A DNA stretch of 64,000 bases from Chitinophagales bacterium (GCA_026129525.1 JAHCHW010000002.1:124001-188000), one strand, 5' to 3'. Positions 28,189-37,149 are shown, counted from the first letter of the stretch. A program made the numbers and translations. The notes: generated by a model from the letters alone, not told the origin.

Positions 28189-29208
28189 TTGAAAATTTCG
28201 AACTATTTCCTTTTTGTAGTGTTGGCACTGCTGCTTGTAGCAGCGTTTGTGTTGCAACTGCTCTTTGGCTCGGTTAGCATTCCCTTTGCAGATGTATTGA
28301 AAATTTTGAGCGGCACCGAAGCGAGTAACGAAACATGGAAGAATATTATTCTCGAATCGCGACTGCCCGGAGCATTGGCGGCTGTGTTTGCAGGGGCGGG
28401 GCTTTCGGTAAGCGGCTTGCAAATGCAAACCATGTTTCGCAATCCGGTGGCGGGACCTTATGTGTTGGGTATTAGTGCAGGTGCCAGTTTGGGAGTAGCG
28501 TTGCTTATTCTCGCTTCATCGGCATGGGGCATTAACCAAAGCGTTCACTTGTACAGCGGATGGAGTGTAATACTTGCGGCAGGTACAGGCGCCATGCTTA
28601 TTTTCTTTGTCAACTTTTTTATCTCGTTTCGGTTGAACGATGTGGTGGCTATTCTTATTATCGGCTTAATGATAGGCGGTGGCATTAGCGCGCTTATTGA
28701 AATTATGCAGGCGCTCAGCAGCAACGAAGCGCTAAAGCGGTACGTGTTGTGGACTTTCGGAAGTTTCCGTTACGTAAACAATACGCAGGTTGTTTACCTT
28801 ATGGCAGTGGTGAGCATTGGCATTGTGTTTTCGTTTCTGCTTTCCAAACAACTTAACCTGTTGTTGCTTGGCGACAATTATGCCATATCGAGCGGACTGG
28901 ATGTTCGCAAAACCAAAGTACTTATTGTTTTTGCCACCAGCATACTGGCAGGAAGCATTACTGCCTTTTGCGGACCAATAGGTTTTGTAGGCTTAGCGGT
29001 ACCGCATCTTTCGCGATCGCTGTTCAAAACAGCCGACCATAAAATTCTTATCCCTGCCAATGTGTTGTTGGGCGGTGTAATTTGTTGCCTGTGCAATGTT
29101 ATTTCCGCTACGCCCGGCACCGATTATGTATTGCCTGTTAATGCCATTACTTCGCTGTTAGGCGCACCGGTGGTTATTTGGATTATTTTGAAGCAGAAGA
29201 AAATGTAG
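28189..29208 (+). CDS. FecCD-family ABC transporter permease (siderophore/haem/cobalamin type)
   Basis: A 339-aa inner-membrane permease with about ten hydrophobic segments. The family signatures are ESRLPGALAAVFAGAGLSVSG near 45-65, MFRNPVAGPYVLGISAGAS near 75-95, and the late block GPIGFVGLAVPHLSR near 265-280 that contacts the ATPase. These permeases import ferric siderophores, haem or vitamin B12. The start is TTG (28189), with no better ATG upstream in frame. The ATP-binding partner lies 157 bases downstream on the same strand. No substrate-binding protein or TonB receptor is in the window, so the ligand cannot be named, and no cobalamin-type leader was recognised in the 143 bases upstream. 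Confidence 0.9.
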   Translation: MKISNYFLFVVLALLLVAAFVLQLLFGSVSIPFADVLKILSGTEASNETWKNIILESRLPGALAAVFAGAGLSVSGLQMQTMFRNPVAGPYVLGISAGASLGVALLILASSAWGINQSVHLYSGWSVILAAGTGAMLIFFVNFFISFRLNDVVAILIIGLMIGGGISALIEIMQALSSNEALKRYVLWTFGSFRYVNNTQVVYLMAVVSIGIVFSFLLSKQLNLLLLGDNYAISSGLDVRKTKVLIVFATSILAGSITAFCGPIGFVGLAVPHLSRSLFKTADHKILIPANVLLGGVICCLCNVISATPGTDYVLPVNAITSLLGAPVVIWIILKQKKM

Positions 29209-29365
29209 GGATGAGTAATGAGAAATGAGTAATGAGTAGTTAAAAATCAGGGAAAGTTTAAAGAGAACGCAGCATCTAAAAAATACAATAAAAGCCCCTT
29301 GCACATTAGGATCTTCCTTCTCCCAATGAAGAGAGGAGATGTTGAAGGCAGAGGGGTGAGGCAAT
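29209..29365 (+). repeat. Repeat-bearing spacer between permease and ATPase genes
   Basis: The spacer opens with ATGAGTAATGAGAAATGAG (29212-29230), a short-period repeat like those at 24258 and 33938. Its right half (about 29310-29360) has the purine-rich sequence CTTCTCCCAATGAAGAGAGG, which resembles degraded dispersed intergenic elements of this phylum. No gene was seen in it. Confidence 0.5.
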
Positions 29366-30079
29366 ATGCAAGCACACAACTTACAAATAGGCTATCGAAA
29401 GCAACAACCTGTATTCGGCAATATTTCGTTTGCAGCAGGCGAAGGCGATATGATTGCGCTATTGGGGGTAAACGGAATTGGCAAATCAACGCTGCTGCGA
29501 ACCATTTCGGGGTTACAACTTCCGTTGAGTGGCGAGATAACCATCGGGCAAAAAAATCTTACACAAACCTCGGCTGCCGAAAGAGCCGCATTAGTGAGCA
29601 TAGTACTTACCGAAAAGTTAGCAATTGACAACATTACCGTAAGGAGTCTGATTGCGCTCGGGCGCTCGCCTTACACCGGCTGGTTGGGGCAGCTATCAAA
29701 AGCAGATGAGCAACTGATTGGTGAAATTATTTCGCTGCTGAAGCTGGAAAACCTGCAACACAAGTTTTTTAACCAACTGAGCGATGGCGAAAAACAAAAG
29801 GTGCTTATTGCCCGTGCGCTTTGTCAGCAAACTCCGGTAATTATTCTCGATGAACCAACGGCATTCTTAGACTTCCGCAACAAGCGCGATATTCTGCAAA
29901 CGCTCCGCAATGTTTGCGATACCCTAAAGAAAACCGTGATTCTTTCAACCCACGATATTGAAGCGGCTGTTGAGCACTGCAACAAATGCTGGATAATGAC
30001 AGAGCAGAAAACTTTTGAAGAAATAACCAAAACAGCCGATTTCGGTAAAGACGTTAAAAGCCTGTTGCAACTACCGTAG
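29366..30079 (+). CDS. ABC transporter ATP-binding protein of the iron/cobalamin uptake type
   Basis: A 237-aa ATPase: Walker A GVNGIGKST near residues 34-42, the signature LSDGEKQKVLIARAL near 134-148 (LSDGE instead of the more common LSGGQ), Walker B VIILDEPTAFLD near 155-166 and the switch His in STHDIE. Size and signature are those of the FecE/BtuD family that powers FecCD permeases. It belongs with the permease upstream, making an importer with two copies of each subunit. A plausible ATG at 29366 follows the repeat spacer. Confidence 0.92.
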   Translation: MQAHNLQIGYRKQQPVFGNISFAAGEGDMIALLGVNGIGKSTLLRTISGLQLPLSGEITIGQKNLTQTSAAERAALVSIVLTEKLAIDNITVRSLIALGRSPYTGWLGQLSKADEQLIGEIISLLKLENLQHKFFNQLSDGEKQKVLIARALCQQTPVIILDEPTAFLDFRNKRDILQTLRNVCDTLKKTVILSTHDIEAAVEHCNKCWIMTEQKTFEEITKTADFGKDVKSLLQLP

Positions 30080-30110
30080 CAGCAACCTTACAAAGTATTA
30101 GTATTGCAGT

Positions 30111-30899
30111 ATGAAGAATTTTCTTTTTGCACTCCTCGCCTCGCCTTTTGTTTTGTTTGCTCAAACCTATCCGTTTGACGAGGGTTTTTACGGCATTGCA
30201 TCGGGCACATTACCTGTTGGTTGGAGTGGCGATATGAAGGTGCAGGCAGACCACGGATTAAACGACATGAAAGGTATGACAGCCGACATAAGCGGTAACG
30301 ATAATGTGGACTCTGCCATTACGCCCTGGATTGGCCCATTAGACAACAACACCGAGTTCTACTTTTGGTACCGGATGATTGACCAGTTTATTTACCCTTC
30401 CACTCCGCGCACATTGCGTACAAACGACAAGTTGATTATCTCTTATTCTACCGATAGCATAAATTACTTTCCGCTTTATACTATTGATTCGACCAACCAC
30501 CAAACGCATTTCGATTTTAAGAAGGTAACCTTTGCCATTACCGGTTTGGGCGGGCAAATTGTAAAGTTTAAGTTTTTTTGTACGCATGGCGGAGGAGCCG
30601 GTTACTTTACCGATATTGACTCGATAAAAGTGCGCCTGAATACCGATACAAAAATTGAGGACGACAAGCCTTTATCCGCCTTTCGCATTTACCCCAACCC
30701 GGCAAACAGCGGAGGCATTGTTACACTTCAGTTTGAAGATGACGCAGAGCATACGTTCAGCATAAGTGATTACACAGGAAGAATGATTGATGAGCACGCT
30801 GCCCGCTCATTTTATGCCATCAACACAAAACTGTTGCACCCCGGTGTTTACTTTATTACTTCCGGCAATCGTACCCGCAGATTGATTGTTCAGCATTAA
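30111..30899 (+). CDS. Small secreted T9SS cargo with jelly-roll (choice-of-anchor J-like) domain
   Basis: A 262-aa protein starting with the signal peptide MKNFLFALLASPFVLFAQ. Residues about 22-180 form one beta-sandwich with the pattern FDEGF ... LPVGW ... FYFWYRM ... GYFTDIDSIKV, as in choice-of-anchor J modules that bind carbohydrate or act as spacers. The C-terminus FRIYPNPANSGGIVTLQF ... GVYFIT ... RRLIV is a T9SS type A sorting domain. There is no catalytic motif. Its stop lies 13 bases before the hldD ATG. The biological role is unknown. Confidence 0.85.
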   Translation: MKNFLFALLASPFVLFAQTYPFDEGFYGIASGTLPVGWSGDMKVQADHGLNDMKGMTADISGNDNVDSAITPWIGPLDNNTEFYFWYRMIDQFIYPSTPRTLRTNDKLIISYSTDSINYFPLYTIDSTNHQTHFDFKKVTFAITGLGGQIVKFKFFCTHGGGAGYFTDIDSIKVRLNTDTKIEDDKPLSAFRIYPNPANSGGIVTLQFEDDAEHTFSISDYTGRMIDEHAARSFYAINTKLLHPGVYFITSGNRTRRLIVQH

Positions 30900-30912
30900 A
30901 CAAACAACAGCG

Positions 30913-31878
30913 ATGAAGAAAATTGTTGTAACCGGTGCAGCAGGATTTATAGGATGCAACCTTGCCCGCGAGTTGAATGCGCTCGGTTATACCGATTTAA
31001 TTTTGGTGGACAGTTTCGGCAACGAAGCAAAGGAGAAAAACCTTGCAGGAGTTTCTTTCTCCGAAAAAGTTGAACGCGAAAATTTTCATGAATGGCTGAA
31101 CGAAAACGGGCATGAGGTTGCGTTTGTGTTTCACTTGGGTGCGCGCACCGATACCACCGAGTTTAATTTTCGTGTGCTCGATTCGCTTAACCTCAGCTAC
31201 TCGAAAACTATTTGGGAAACCTGTACGGTAAAGCAAATTCCGCTGCTGTATGCTTCGTCTGCCGCCACGTATGGTGCAGGCGAACATGGTTTTAGCGATA
31301 ATCATGAATTGATTAAGAATTTAAAACCTCTCAATCCGTACGGTTTATCGAAGCAGTTGTTCGATTTGTTTGTGCTGGAACAAAAAAACACTCCGCCTTT
31401 TTGGTGCGGCTTGAAGTTTTTTAATGTGTACGGACCTTACGAGTTTCATAAAGGGCGAATGGCTTCGGTGGTGTTACACGCTTACAAGCAAATACGGGAA
31501 ACCGGAAAAGTAAAACTGTTTAAAAGCCATCGTCCCGATTTTAAAGATGGGGAACAACTCCGCGATTTTATTTATGTGGCAGATATTGTTGCCATTTGCC
31601 TTTGGTTTTTTACCCACGCTGTTTCTGCTCCATCTGCCATTTACAATGCAGGCACCGGTAAAGCACGCACGTTTAACCATTTGGCAACAGCTATTTTTAA
31701 TGCCATGCAACTGCCTGTTAGCATCGAATACACTGATATTCCGGCTGACATACGCGACAAATACCAATACTACACACAGGCTGATACCGCCAAGTTACAT
31801 GCAGCCGGATACGAACAAAAATTCACTTCCTTAGAAGAAGGTGTGCAGAAGTATGTGGATTTTATGCTTAGAAACTAA
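30913..31878 (+). CDS. hldD: ADP-L-glycero-D-manno-heptose 6-epimerase
   Basis: A 321-aa extended SDR that epimerises ADP-D-glycero-D-manno-heptose to the L-glycero form used in the lipopolysaccharide inner core. Visible are the NADP loop GAAGFIGCNLA near residues 9-17, the HldD-specific HLGARTDTTEFNF near 75-87, the catalytic SSAATYGAG and YGLSKQLFD, and the substrate region FFNVYGPYEFHKGRMASV. The ATG at 30913 gives the normal MKKIVVTGAAG start; a longer frame runs back into the previous gene. The KdtA gene at 60.2 kb acts in the same LPS core pathway. Confidence 0.93.
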   Translation: MKKIVVTGAAGFIGCNLARELNALGYTDLILVDSFGNEAKEKNLAGVSFSEKVERENFHEWLNENGHEVAFVFHLGARTDTTEFNFRVLDSLNLSYSKTIWETCTVKQIPLLYASSAATYGAGEHGFSDNHELIKNLKPLNPYGLSKQLFDLFVLEQKNTPPFWCGLKFFNVYGPYEFHKGRMASVVLHAYKQIRETGKVKLFKSHRPDFKDGEQLRDFIYVADIVAICLWFFTHAVSAPSAIYNAGTGKARTFNHLATAIFNAMQLPVSIEYTDIPADIRDKYQYYTQADTAKLHAAGYEQKFTSLEEGVQKYVDFMLRN

Positions 31879-31908
31879 ATTTGCACCGCTCCTACTTAGT
31901 TATTTAGG

Positions 31909-31916
31909 TATTTTTG
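31909..31916 (+). promoter_or_regulatory. Likely -7 element of the ammonium transporter gene
   Basis: TATTTTTG matches the Bacteroidota TAnnTTTG element exactly and lies 32 bases before the ATG of the transporter. A TTTG at 31880 is 25 bases upstream, a longer spacing than usual for a -33 element. Confidence 0.45.
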
Positions 31917-31948
31917 CCTTAAATAGTTCATAATTATATTTTACTACT

Positions 31949-33286
31949 ATGAAGAAGAAATTCCTCCTTCCGTTTATTGTATTAACGGTTGTTTGCTGCA
32001 CGGGTTTGTTCTGCTGCCAGAACGATTCGCCAGTTACCACCGAAGCAAACATGAGCTATGCCGACATTGCGTGGATGCTTACTTCGGCAGGGTTGGTGTT
32101 GCTGATGACACCCGGACTTTCTTTCTTTTATGGCGGTATGGTGAGTAAGAAGAACATTATTTCTACTATGCTGCAAAGTTTTATTGCACTTGGAGTTATT
32201 ACCATTCTTTATGTGTTTGTAGGTTTCAGCCTTTGTTTTGGCGAGAGTTGGAACGGCATAATTGGTAATCCGCTTACCTATTTTATGTTTCGCGGGGTTG
32301 ACTTAAACGTAAACGAAGCGCTTGCCCCTACCATTCCCATGTTGTTGTTTGCGTTGTTTCAAATGAAGTTTGCCATTATAACTCCGGCACTTATTACGGG
32401 CAGCTTTGCCGAGCGGGTTAAGTTTAACGCGTATCTTCTTTTCATTTGCCTGTTCTCTATTTTTATTTACGCCCCACTTGCACACTGGACCTGGCACCCG
32501 GAAGGTTTTCTCCGCAAGTTGGGCGTGCTTGATTTTGCCGGAGGAACGGTAGTGCACATGAGCGCAGGCTATGCCGCACTTGCCGGAGCTATGATTTTAG
32601 GACCGCGCACTTCGTTTGGCGACAATAAACATTTAGAGCCTGCCAATATTCCGTATGTAATTCTGGGAACGGGGATGCTTTGGTTTGGTTGGTTTGGGTT
32701 TAATGCGGGTTCATCGCTTGGAGCAAACACTACGGCTGTGCTTGCTTTCTCCACTACCATGGTAGCCTCGGCAGCCGCCATGCTTTCGTGGATTTTTTTT
32801 GATGCCGTACGCGGCAAAAAGGTTTCGGCAATGGAAGCCTGCATTGGTGCGGTGGTAGGTTTGGTTGCCATTACACCCGCAGCGGGTTATGTTACCATTC
32901 CACATGCTATGTTTATTGGTTTTATTGCTTCCATTATCAGCAACTTGGCGGTGCATACCAAAAACAAATCGAAGGTGGATGATACGCTGGATGTGTTTCC
33001 GTGCCACGGAGTTGGCGGTATAACCGGGATGATTCTTACCGGAGTTTTTGCCAAAGAAGTGGGGTTGTATTACGGGCAAACCACTACTTTTTTTTACCAC
33101 ATGCTGGCATTGGGTTTAGTAAGTGTGTTTACGTTTGGCGGCTCTTATCTTTTATACAAACTCACCGCGCTGATTGTTCCGCTGCGCGTTAGTGTGCAGG
33201 ACGAAAATGACGGGCTTGATTTTACCCAGCATGGCGAAACCTACAAACTGAAAAAGCCTGTGGTGCCCGAGGTTAATCCGAATTAG
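31949..33286 (+). CDS. amtB: Ammonium transporter AmtB
   Basis: A 445-aa membrane channel for ammonia/ammonium. After an N-terminal leader (MKKKFLLPFIVLTVVC...) come eleven hydrophobic segments. Family motifs include GLVLLMTPGLSFFYGGMV near residues 49-66 and FAGGTVVHMSAGYAALAG with the first pore His, preceded by the conserved Asp of LGVLDF. FPCHGVGGITGMILTGVFA holds the second pore His. Both twin-His residues and the Asp are thus present, so the channel should be functional. No glnK/glnB gene follows, which is unusual for Proteobacteria but not rare in Bacteroidota. The next 3 kb downstream is repeat DNA. Confidence 0.95.
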   Translation: MKKKFLLPFIVLTVVCCTGLFCCQNDSPVTTEANMSYADIAWMLTSAGLVLLMTPGLSFFYGGMVSKKNIISTMLQSFIALGVITILYVFVGFSLCFGESWNGIIGNPLTYFMFRGVDLNVNEALAPTIPMLLFALFQMKFAIITPALITGSFAERVKFNAYLLFICLFSIFIYAPLAHWTWHPEGFLRKLGVLDFAGGTVVHMSAGYAALAGAMILGPRTSFGDNKHLEPANIPYVILGTGMLWFGWFGFNAGSSLGANTTAVLAFSTTMVASAAAMLSWIFFDAVRGKKVSAMEACIGAVVGLVAITPAAGYVTIPHAMFIGFIASIISNLAVHTKNKSKVDDTLDVFPCHGVGGITGMILTGVFAKEVGLYYGQTTTFFYHMLALGLVSVFTFGGSYLLYKLTALIVPLRVSVQDENDGLDFTQHGETYKLKKPVVPEVNPN

Positions 33287-33589
33287 AATTCAGAGGGCTG
33301 TAGTTGTGTATTTTGTGTGTACAAATAACACCCTCCTGAACAAATTTTGCTACCATCAAATTTGTTGTGTGTCCTTTTGAGAAAGGGCTGCTAAGGCGCA
33401 AACAGTTTGTTGCGGCTGTTTGGATAAAACGGATTTGGGAGCGGCAGTTTTACGCATTGGCAATATAAATTGAGAGCCGGTGAAAAAAGATTTTACTTGT
33501 GCATTTACCTGCCCTGCTTTTGGCAGCATTCCTTTTGAGAAAGGAGAGATTTATACAAAAAAGGGAAAGGCAGAAACCAAATTTGGATT
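33287..33589. other. Gene-free spacer downstream of amtB
   Basis: No reading frame with protein-like composition. The 14-base sequence CCTTTTGAGAAAGG appears at 33373 and again at 33531; each copy can form a small hairpin (CCTTT/AAAGG). The spacer otherwise shows nothing recognisable and leads into a minisatellite. Confidence 0.5.
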
Positions 33590-33845
33590 GGCAGGAACAG
33601 GATTGGCATTGGCAGGAACAGGATTTGGCTCGACAGATTGAAGTTTGGTATTGGCAGGAACAGGATTTATGTTAACAGAAGTTAAAGGGGTATTGGCAGG
33701 AGCCGGATTTGGCTTGGCAGGAAGAGGATTGGGCTTGGCAGATTATGGGTTGGGCTTGGCAGGAGCAGGATTTATGTTAACAGAAGTTAGGGAGGTATTG
33801 GCAGGAACAGGATTTGGATTGGCAGAAGTTGGCTCGGGAAGGGAA
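33590..33845 (+). repeat. Minisatellite built on TTGGCAGGAACAGGATT units
   Basis: About 250 bases consist of variants of TTGGCAGGAACAGGATTTGG joined in steps that are mostly multiples of three or six. A longer motif, AGGATTTATGTTAACAGAAG, occurs at 33662 and 33767 (period 105). A plus-strand frame over it reads as Gly-Leu-Ala-Gly-rich repeats (LAGTGF, GLGLAG), but it lacks a signal peptide, a plausible ribosome site and a folded segment, so I do not call it a gene. Confidence 0.75.
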
Positions 33846-33937
33846 AATGGAGGAATGAGGGGGAAAGACGGTTTTACCACTAAGAACACTAAGTGCATTT
33901 AGGAGGAAGGAGTTGTAACGGCAGCGGGCAGGGTAGG

Positions 33938-33978
33938 GTGATGAGTGATGAGTGATGAGTGTTGAGTGATGAGTGTTG
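33938..33978 (+). repeat. Short tandem repeat (GTGATGA)n
   Basis: The run consists of GTGATGAGTGATGAGTGATG followed by three more slightly altered units and abuts the first copy of the 217-bp array. It is the third occurrence in the window of an ATGAGTGATGAG-type repeat (others at 24258 and 29212). Confidence 0.7.
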
Positions 33979-36424
33979 CGAGACTTCCTTTTACTAAGCA
34001 CTGAAAGAAGTTGGTTGGAGACAACTTTAATAAGAGGAAAATAACTACAAAGCGGAAGGTTGCTTTGGCTTTTGCGCTAATTGATTTTAGTGGTAAAAGC
34101 CGCGCAATGACAGCACTGTTTTAACCTCCCCGCCCTTCGGGCACCCCTCCTTGAAAATAAGGAGGGGAATTTGAACAGCCGCCTCCCTTGTTGTTGCAAG
34201 ACTCTTTTTTTACTATGCACTGAAAGAAGTTGGTTGGAGACAACTTTAATAAGAGGAAAATAACTACAAAGCGGAAGATTGCTTTGGCTTTTGCGCTAAT
34301 TGATTTTAGTGGTAAAAGCCGCGCAATGACAGCACTGTTTTAACCTCCCCGCCCTTCGGGCACCCCTCCTTGAAAATAAGGAGGGGAATTTGAACAGCCG
34401 CCTCCTTGTTGTTGCAAGACTCTTTTTTTACTAAGCACTGAAAGAAGTTGGTTGGAGACAACTTTAATAAGAGGAAAATACCTACAAAGCGGAAGATTGC
34501 TTTGGCTTTTGCGCTAATTGATTTTAGTGGTAAAAGCCGCGCAATGACAGCACTGTTTTAACCTCCCCGCCCTTCGGGCACCCCTCCTTGAAAATAAGGA
34601 GGGGAATTTGAACAGCCGCCTCCTTGTTGTTGCAAGACTCTTTTTTTACTATGCACTGAAAGAAGTTGGTTGGAGACAACTTTAATAAGAGGAAAATAAC
34701 TACAAATGGAAGGTTACTGTTTTTGTATTTTTGCGCTAATTGATTTTAGTGGTAAAAGCCGCGACAGCACTGTTTTAACCTCCCCTGCCCTCAAGCACCC
34801 CCTCCTGAAAATAGGAGGGGAATTTGAACAACAGCCGCCTCCTTGTGTTGCAAGACTCTTTTTTACTATGCACTGAAAGCAAAGCTGGTTGGAGACAACT
34901 TTTAATAAGAGGAAAATACCTACAAAGTGGAAGATTGCTTGGCTTTTGCGCTAATTGATTTTAGTGGTACGCGCAATGACAGCACTGTTTTAACCCCCCG
35001 CCCCGGGCACCCTCCCTTGAAAATAAGGCGAGGGGAATTTGAACAGCCGCCCTCCCTTGTTGTTGCAAGACTCTTTACTAAGCACTGAAAGCAGCTGGTT
35101 GGAGACAACTTTAATAAGAGGAAAATACCTACAAAGGGGCAAGATTGCTTTGGCTTTTGCGCCAATTGGATTTTAGTGCGTGCCGCGCAATGACAGCACC
35201 GTTTTAACCTCCCCGCTCCTCAAGCACCCCCTCCTTGAAAATAAGGAGGGGAATTTGAACAGCCGCCTCCCTTGTTGTTGCAAGACTCTTTTTTTACTAT
35301 GCACTGAAAGAAGTTGGTTGGAGACAACTTTAATAAGAGGAAAATAACTACAAAACGGAAGGTTGCTTTGGCTTTTGCGCTAATTGATTTTAGTGGTAAA
35401 AGCCGCGCAATGACAGCACTGTTTTAACCTCCCCGCCCTTCGGGCACCCCTCCTTGAAAATAAGGAGGGGAATTTGAACAGCCGCCTCCTTGTGTTGCAA
35501 GACTCTTTTTTTACTATGCACTGAAAGAAGTTGGTTGGAGACAACTTTAATAAGAGGAAAATAACTACAAAGCGGAAGATTGCTTTGGCTTTTGCGCTAA
35601 TTGATTTTAGTGGTAAAAGCCGCGCAATGACAGCACTGTTTTAACCTCCCCGCCCTTCGGGCACCCCTCCTTGAAAATAAAGGAGGGAATTTCCAGTGGA
35701 GGCCGCCTCCTTTGTGTTGCAAGACTCTTTTACTACACTGAAAGAAGTTGGTTGGAGACAACTTTAATAAGAGGAAAATACACTTACAAAGCGGAAGACT
35801 GCTTTGGCTTTTGCGCTAATTGATTTTAGTGGTAAAAGCCGCGCAATGACAGCACTGTTTTAACCTCCCCGCCCTTCGGGCACCCCTCCTTGAAAATAAC
35901 AAGGAGGGAATTTGAATTTCAGCTGCCTCCCCTTGTTGTTGCAAGACCCTTTTTTACTATATGCACTGAAAGAAGGTTGGAGACAACTTTAATAAGAGGA
36001 AAATAACTACAAAGCGGAAGGGTGCTTTGGCTTTTGCGCTAATTGATTTTAGTGGTAAAAGCCGCGCAATGACAGCACTGTTTTAACCTCCCCGCCCTTC
36101 GGGCACCCCTCCTTGAAAATAAGGAGGGGAATTTGAACAGCCGCCTCCCTTATTGTTGCGAGACTCCTTTTTACTAAGCACTGAAAGAAGTTGGTTGGAG
36201 ACAACTTTAATAAGAGGAAAATAACTACAAAACGGAAGGTTGCTTTGGCTTTTGCGCTAATTGATTTTAGTGGTAAAAGCCGCGCAATGACAGCACTGTT
36301 TTAACCTCCCCGCCCTTCGGGCACCCCTCCTTGAAAATAAGGAGGGGAATTTGAACAGCCGCCTCCTTGTTGTTGCAAGACCCTTTTTTTACTAAGCACT
36401 GAAAGAAGTTGGTTGGAGACAACT
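33974..36424. repeat. Tandem array of about 11 full copies plus a part copy of a ~217-bp non-coding repeat
   Basis: The anchor TTGGTTGGAG (CTGGTTGGAG in two copies, damaged in one) occurs at 34011, 34230, 34448, 34665, 34885, 35095, 35314, 35531, 35748, about 35974, 36191 and 36409. The steps between copies are 210-226 bases, mostly 217-219. Each unit contains a small stem-loop (AAGTTG...CAACTT), an A/T-rich middle, and a palindromic end CCCCTCCTTGAAAATAAGG. The period is not a multiple of three and frames are broken, so it is not a protein gene. There are no unique spacers, so it is not a CRISPR array. Outer copies are nearly identical; copies 4-6 and 9-10 have many small indels. Confidence 0.95.
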
Positions 36425-36438
36425 GCAACGAAGGGGAA

Positions 36439-36564
36439 ATCGCTAAAGCCGCCTTCGAACCGGTACACCTGTCCTTTGCCTTCGAAAGCGAGAATGGTGT
36501 TTACATCGAGGTCGTTGGCAGGCTTATCTAACAATAACACGTTGGCTTCTTCGCGCAGGGTAAG
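36439..36564 (-). pseudogene. Decayed fragment of the ettA 3' end with a 93-bp internal deletion
   Basis: Bases 36439-36496 match 40257-40314 of the intact ettA gene, and 36497-36564 match from 40408 onward, with roughly 5-6% substitutions, all transitions where I compared. The two parts are joined at a shared ATG, so 93 bases (31 codons) are missing. On the minus strand it still reads LLLDKPANDLDVNTI then LAFEGKGQVYRFEGGFSD, with Lys replacing the Walker B Glu. It lies in the same orientation as the intact gene, 3.7 kb away, immediately beside the repeat array. The next 110 bases (36565-36675) show no recognisable gene. Confidence 0.92.
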
Positions 36565-36675
36565 TGTACTGAGGCACAGCCGCTGTTGGCGAATGCCTTT
36601 TTGTGTACTTACAATTTGGAGTGGTTGTTGCCTGTGTGGATGAGGAAAATCACTCAGCGTTCAGTTGCGGAATTT

Positions 36676-37131
36676 TCAGGATTGTTTGTTTGTTTCGATG
36701 AGTCGTTTTAATGCTTGCAGTTCTTCACGAATTTGTCGTTTAGCCATTGGAAGCATCAATCTGTTTAACCATTTATAAATGCCGGAAAGCTGATTGTCGG
36801 AATACCTTATTACAAGGGTAGAGTTTCCTTTCGCTACCAATGTCCATCCTCCTGTAAGCGGGTAGGGGCTGTTGGTCGGTTTCCATGTAAAAGAAAACGG
36901 GGGATTCCATGAAGTGATGATACCACCGATGTCCATCTTCATTCCTGAAAAAGTTTCAACCCAATCATATTCAGACCCTATGCCATAAGGCGGGGAAGTT
37001 TTCCAACCGACCTTTTTCATGTTTTTATGCCACTTGGGTGTATTGCTAAAGTCGGTGATGTAGGCAAATACTGCCTCGATTGGTGCATCTATCTGCACAC
37101 TATCTTCCATGTGAAATGTTTTACCTTCCAT
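36676..37131 (-). CDS. SRPBCC (polyketide cyclase/START-like) family protein
   Basis: A 151-aa protein with the helix-grip fold pattern. DSVQIDAPIEAVFAYITDFSN near the start is the typical first strand and helix of the family, WHKNMKKVGW follows, and there is a long C-terminal helix (RQIREELQALKRLIE). These proteins bind small hydrophobic ligands in a central cavity; the ligand here is unknown. It is 18 bases downstream of a cupin gene on the same strand and is probably co-transcribed with it. It is the last gene of the accessory block bounded by the ettA fragment. Confidence 0.82.
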   Translation of the reverse strand: MEGKTFHMEDSVQIDAPIEAVFAYITDFSNTPKWHKNMKKVGWKTSPPYGIGSEYDWVETFSGMKMDIGGIITSWNPPFSFTWKPTNSPYPLTGGWTLVAKGNSTLVIRYSDNQLSGIYKWLNRLMLPMAKRQIREELQALKRLIETNKQS

Positions 37132-37149
37132 GATGGCATTTGATTTTAG

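Noticed and set aside
33645..33902. Protein gene of 85 aa over the minisatellite
   Set aside because: Only low-complexity Gly/Leu/Ala repeats, no signal peptide or fold, and its end is unrelated sequence; slippage of repeats explains the open frame.
33974..36424. CRISPR array
   Set aside because: The repeat is continuous at 217 bp with no unique spacers, and no cas genes are present.
34920..36540. Minus-strand frames within and next to the 217-bp array
   Set aside because: Each is open in only one or two damaged copies, and the last one is a hybrid of the ettA fragment and repeat sequence.
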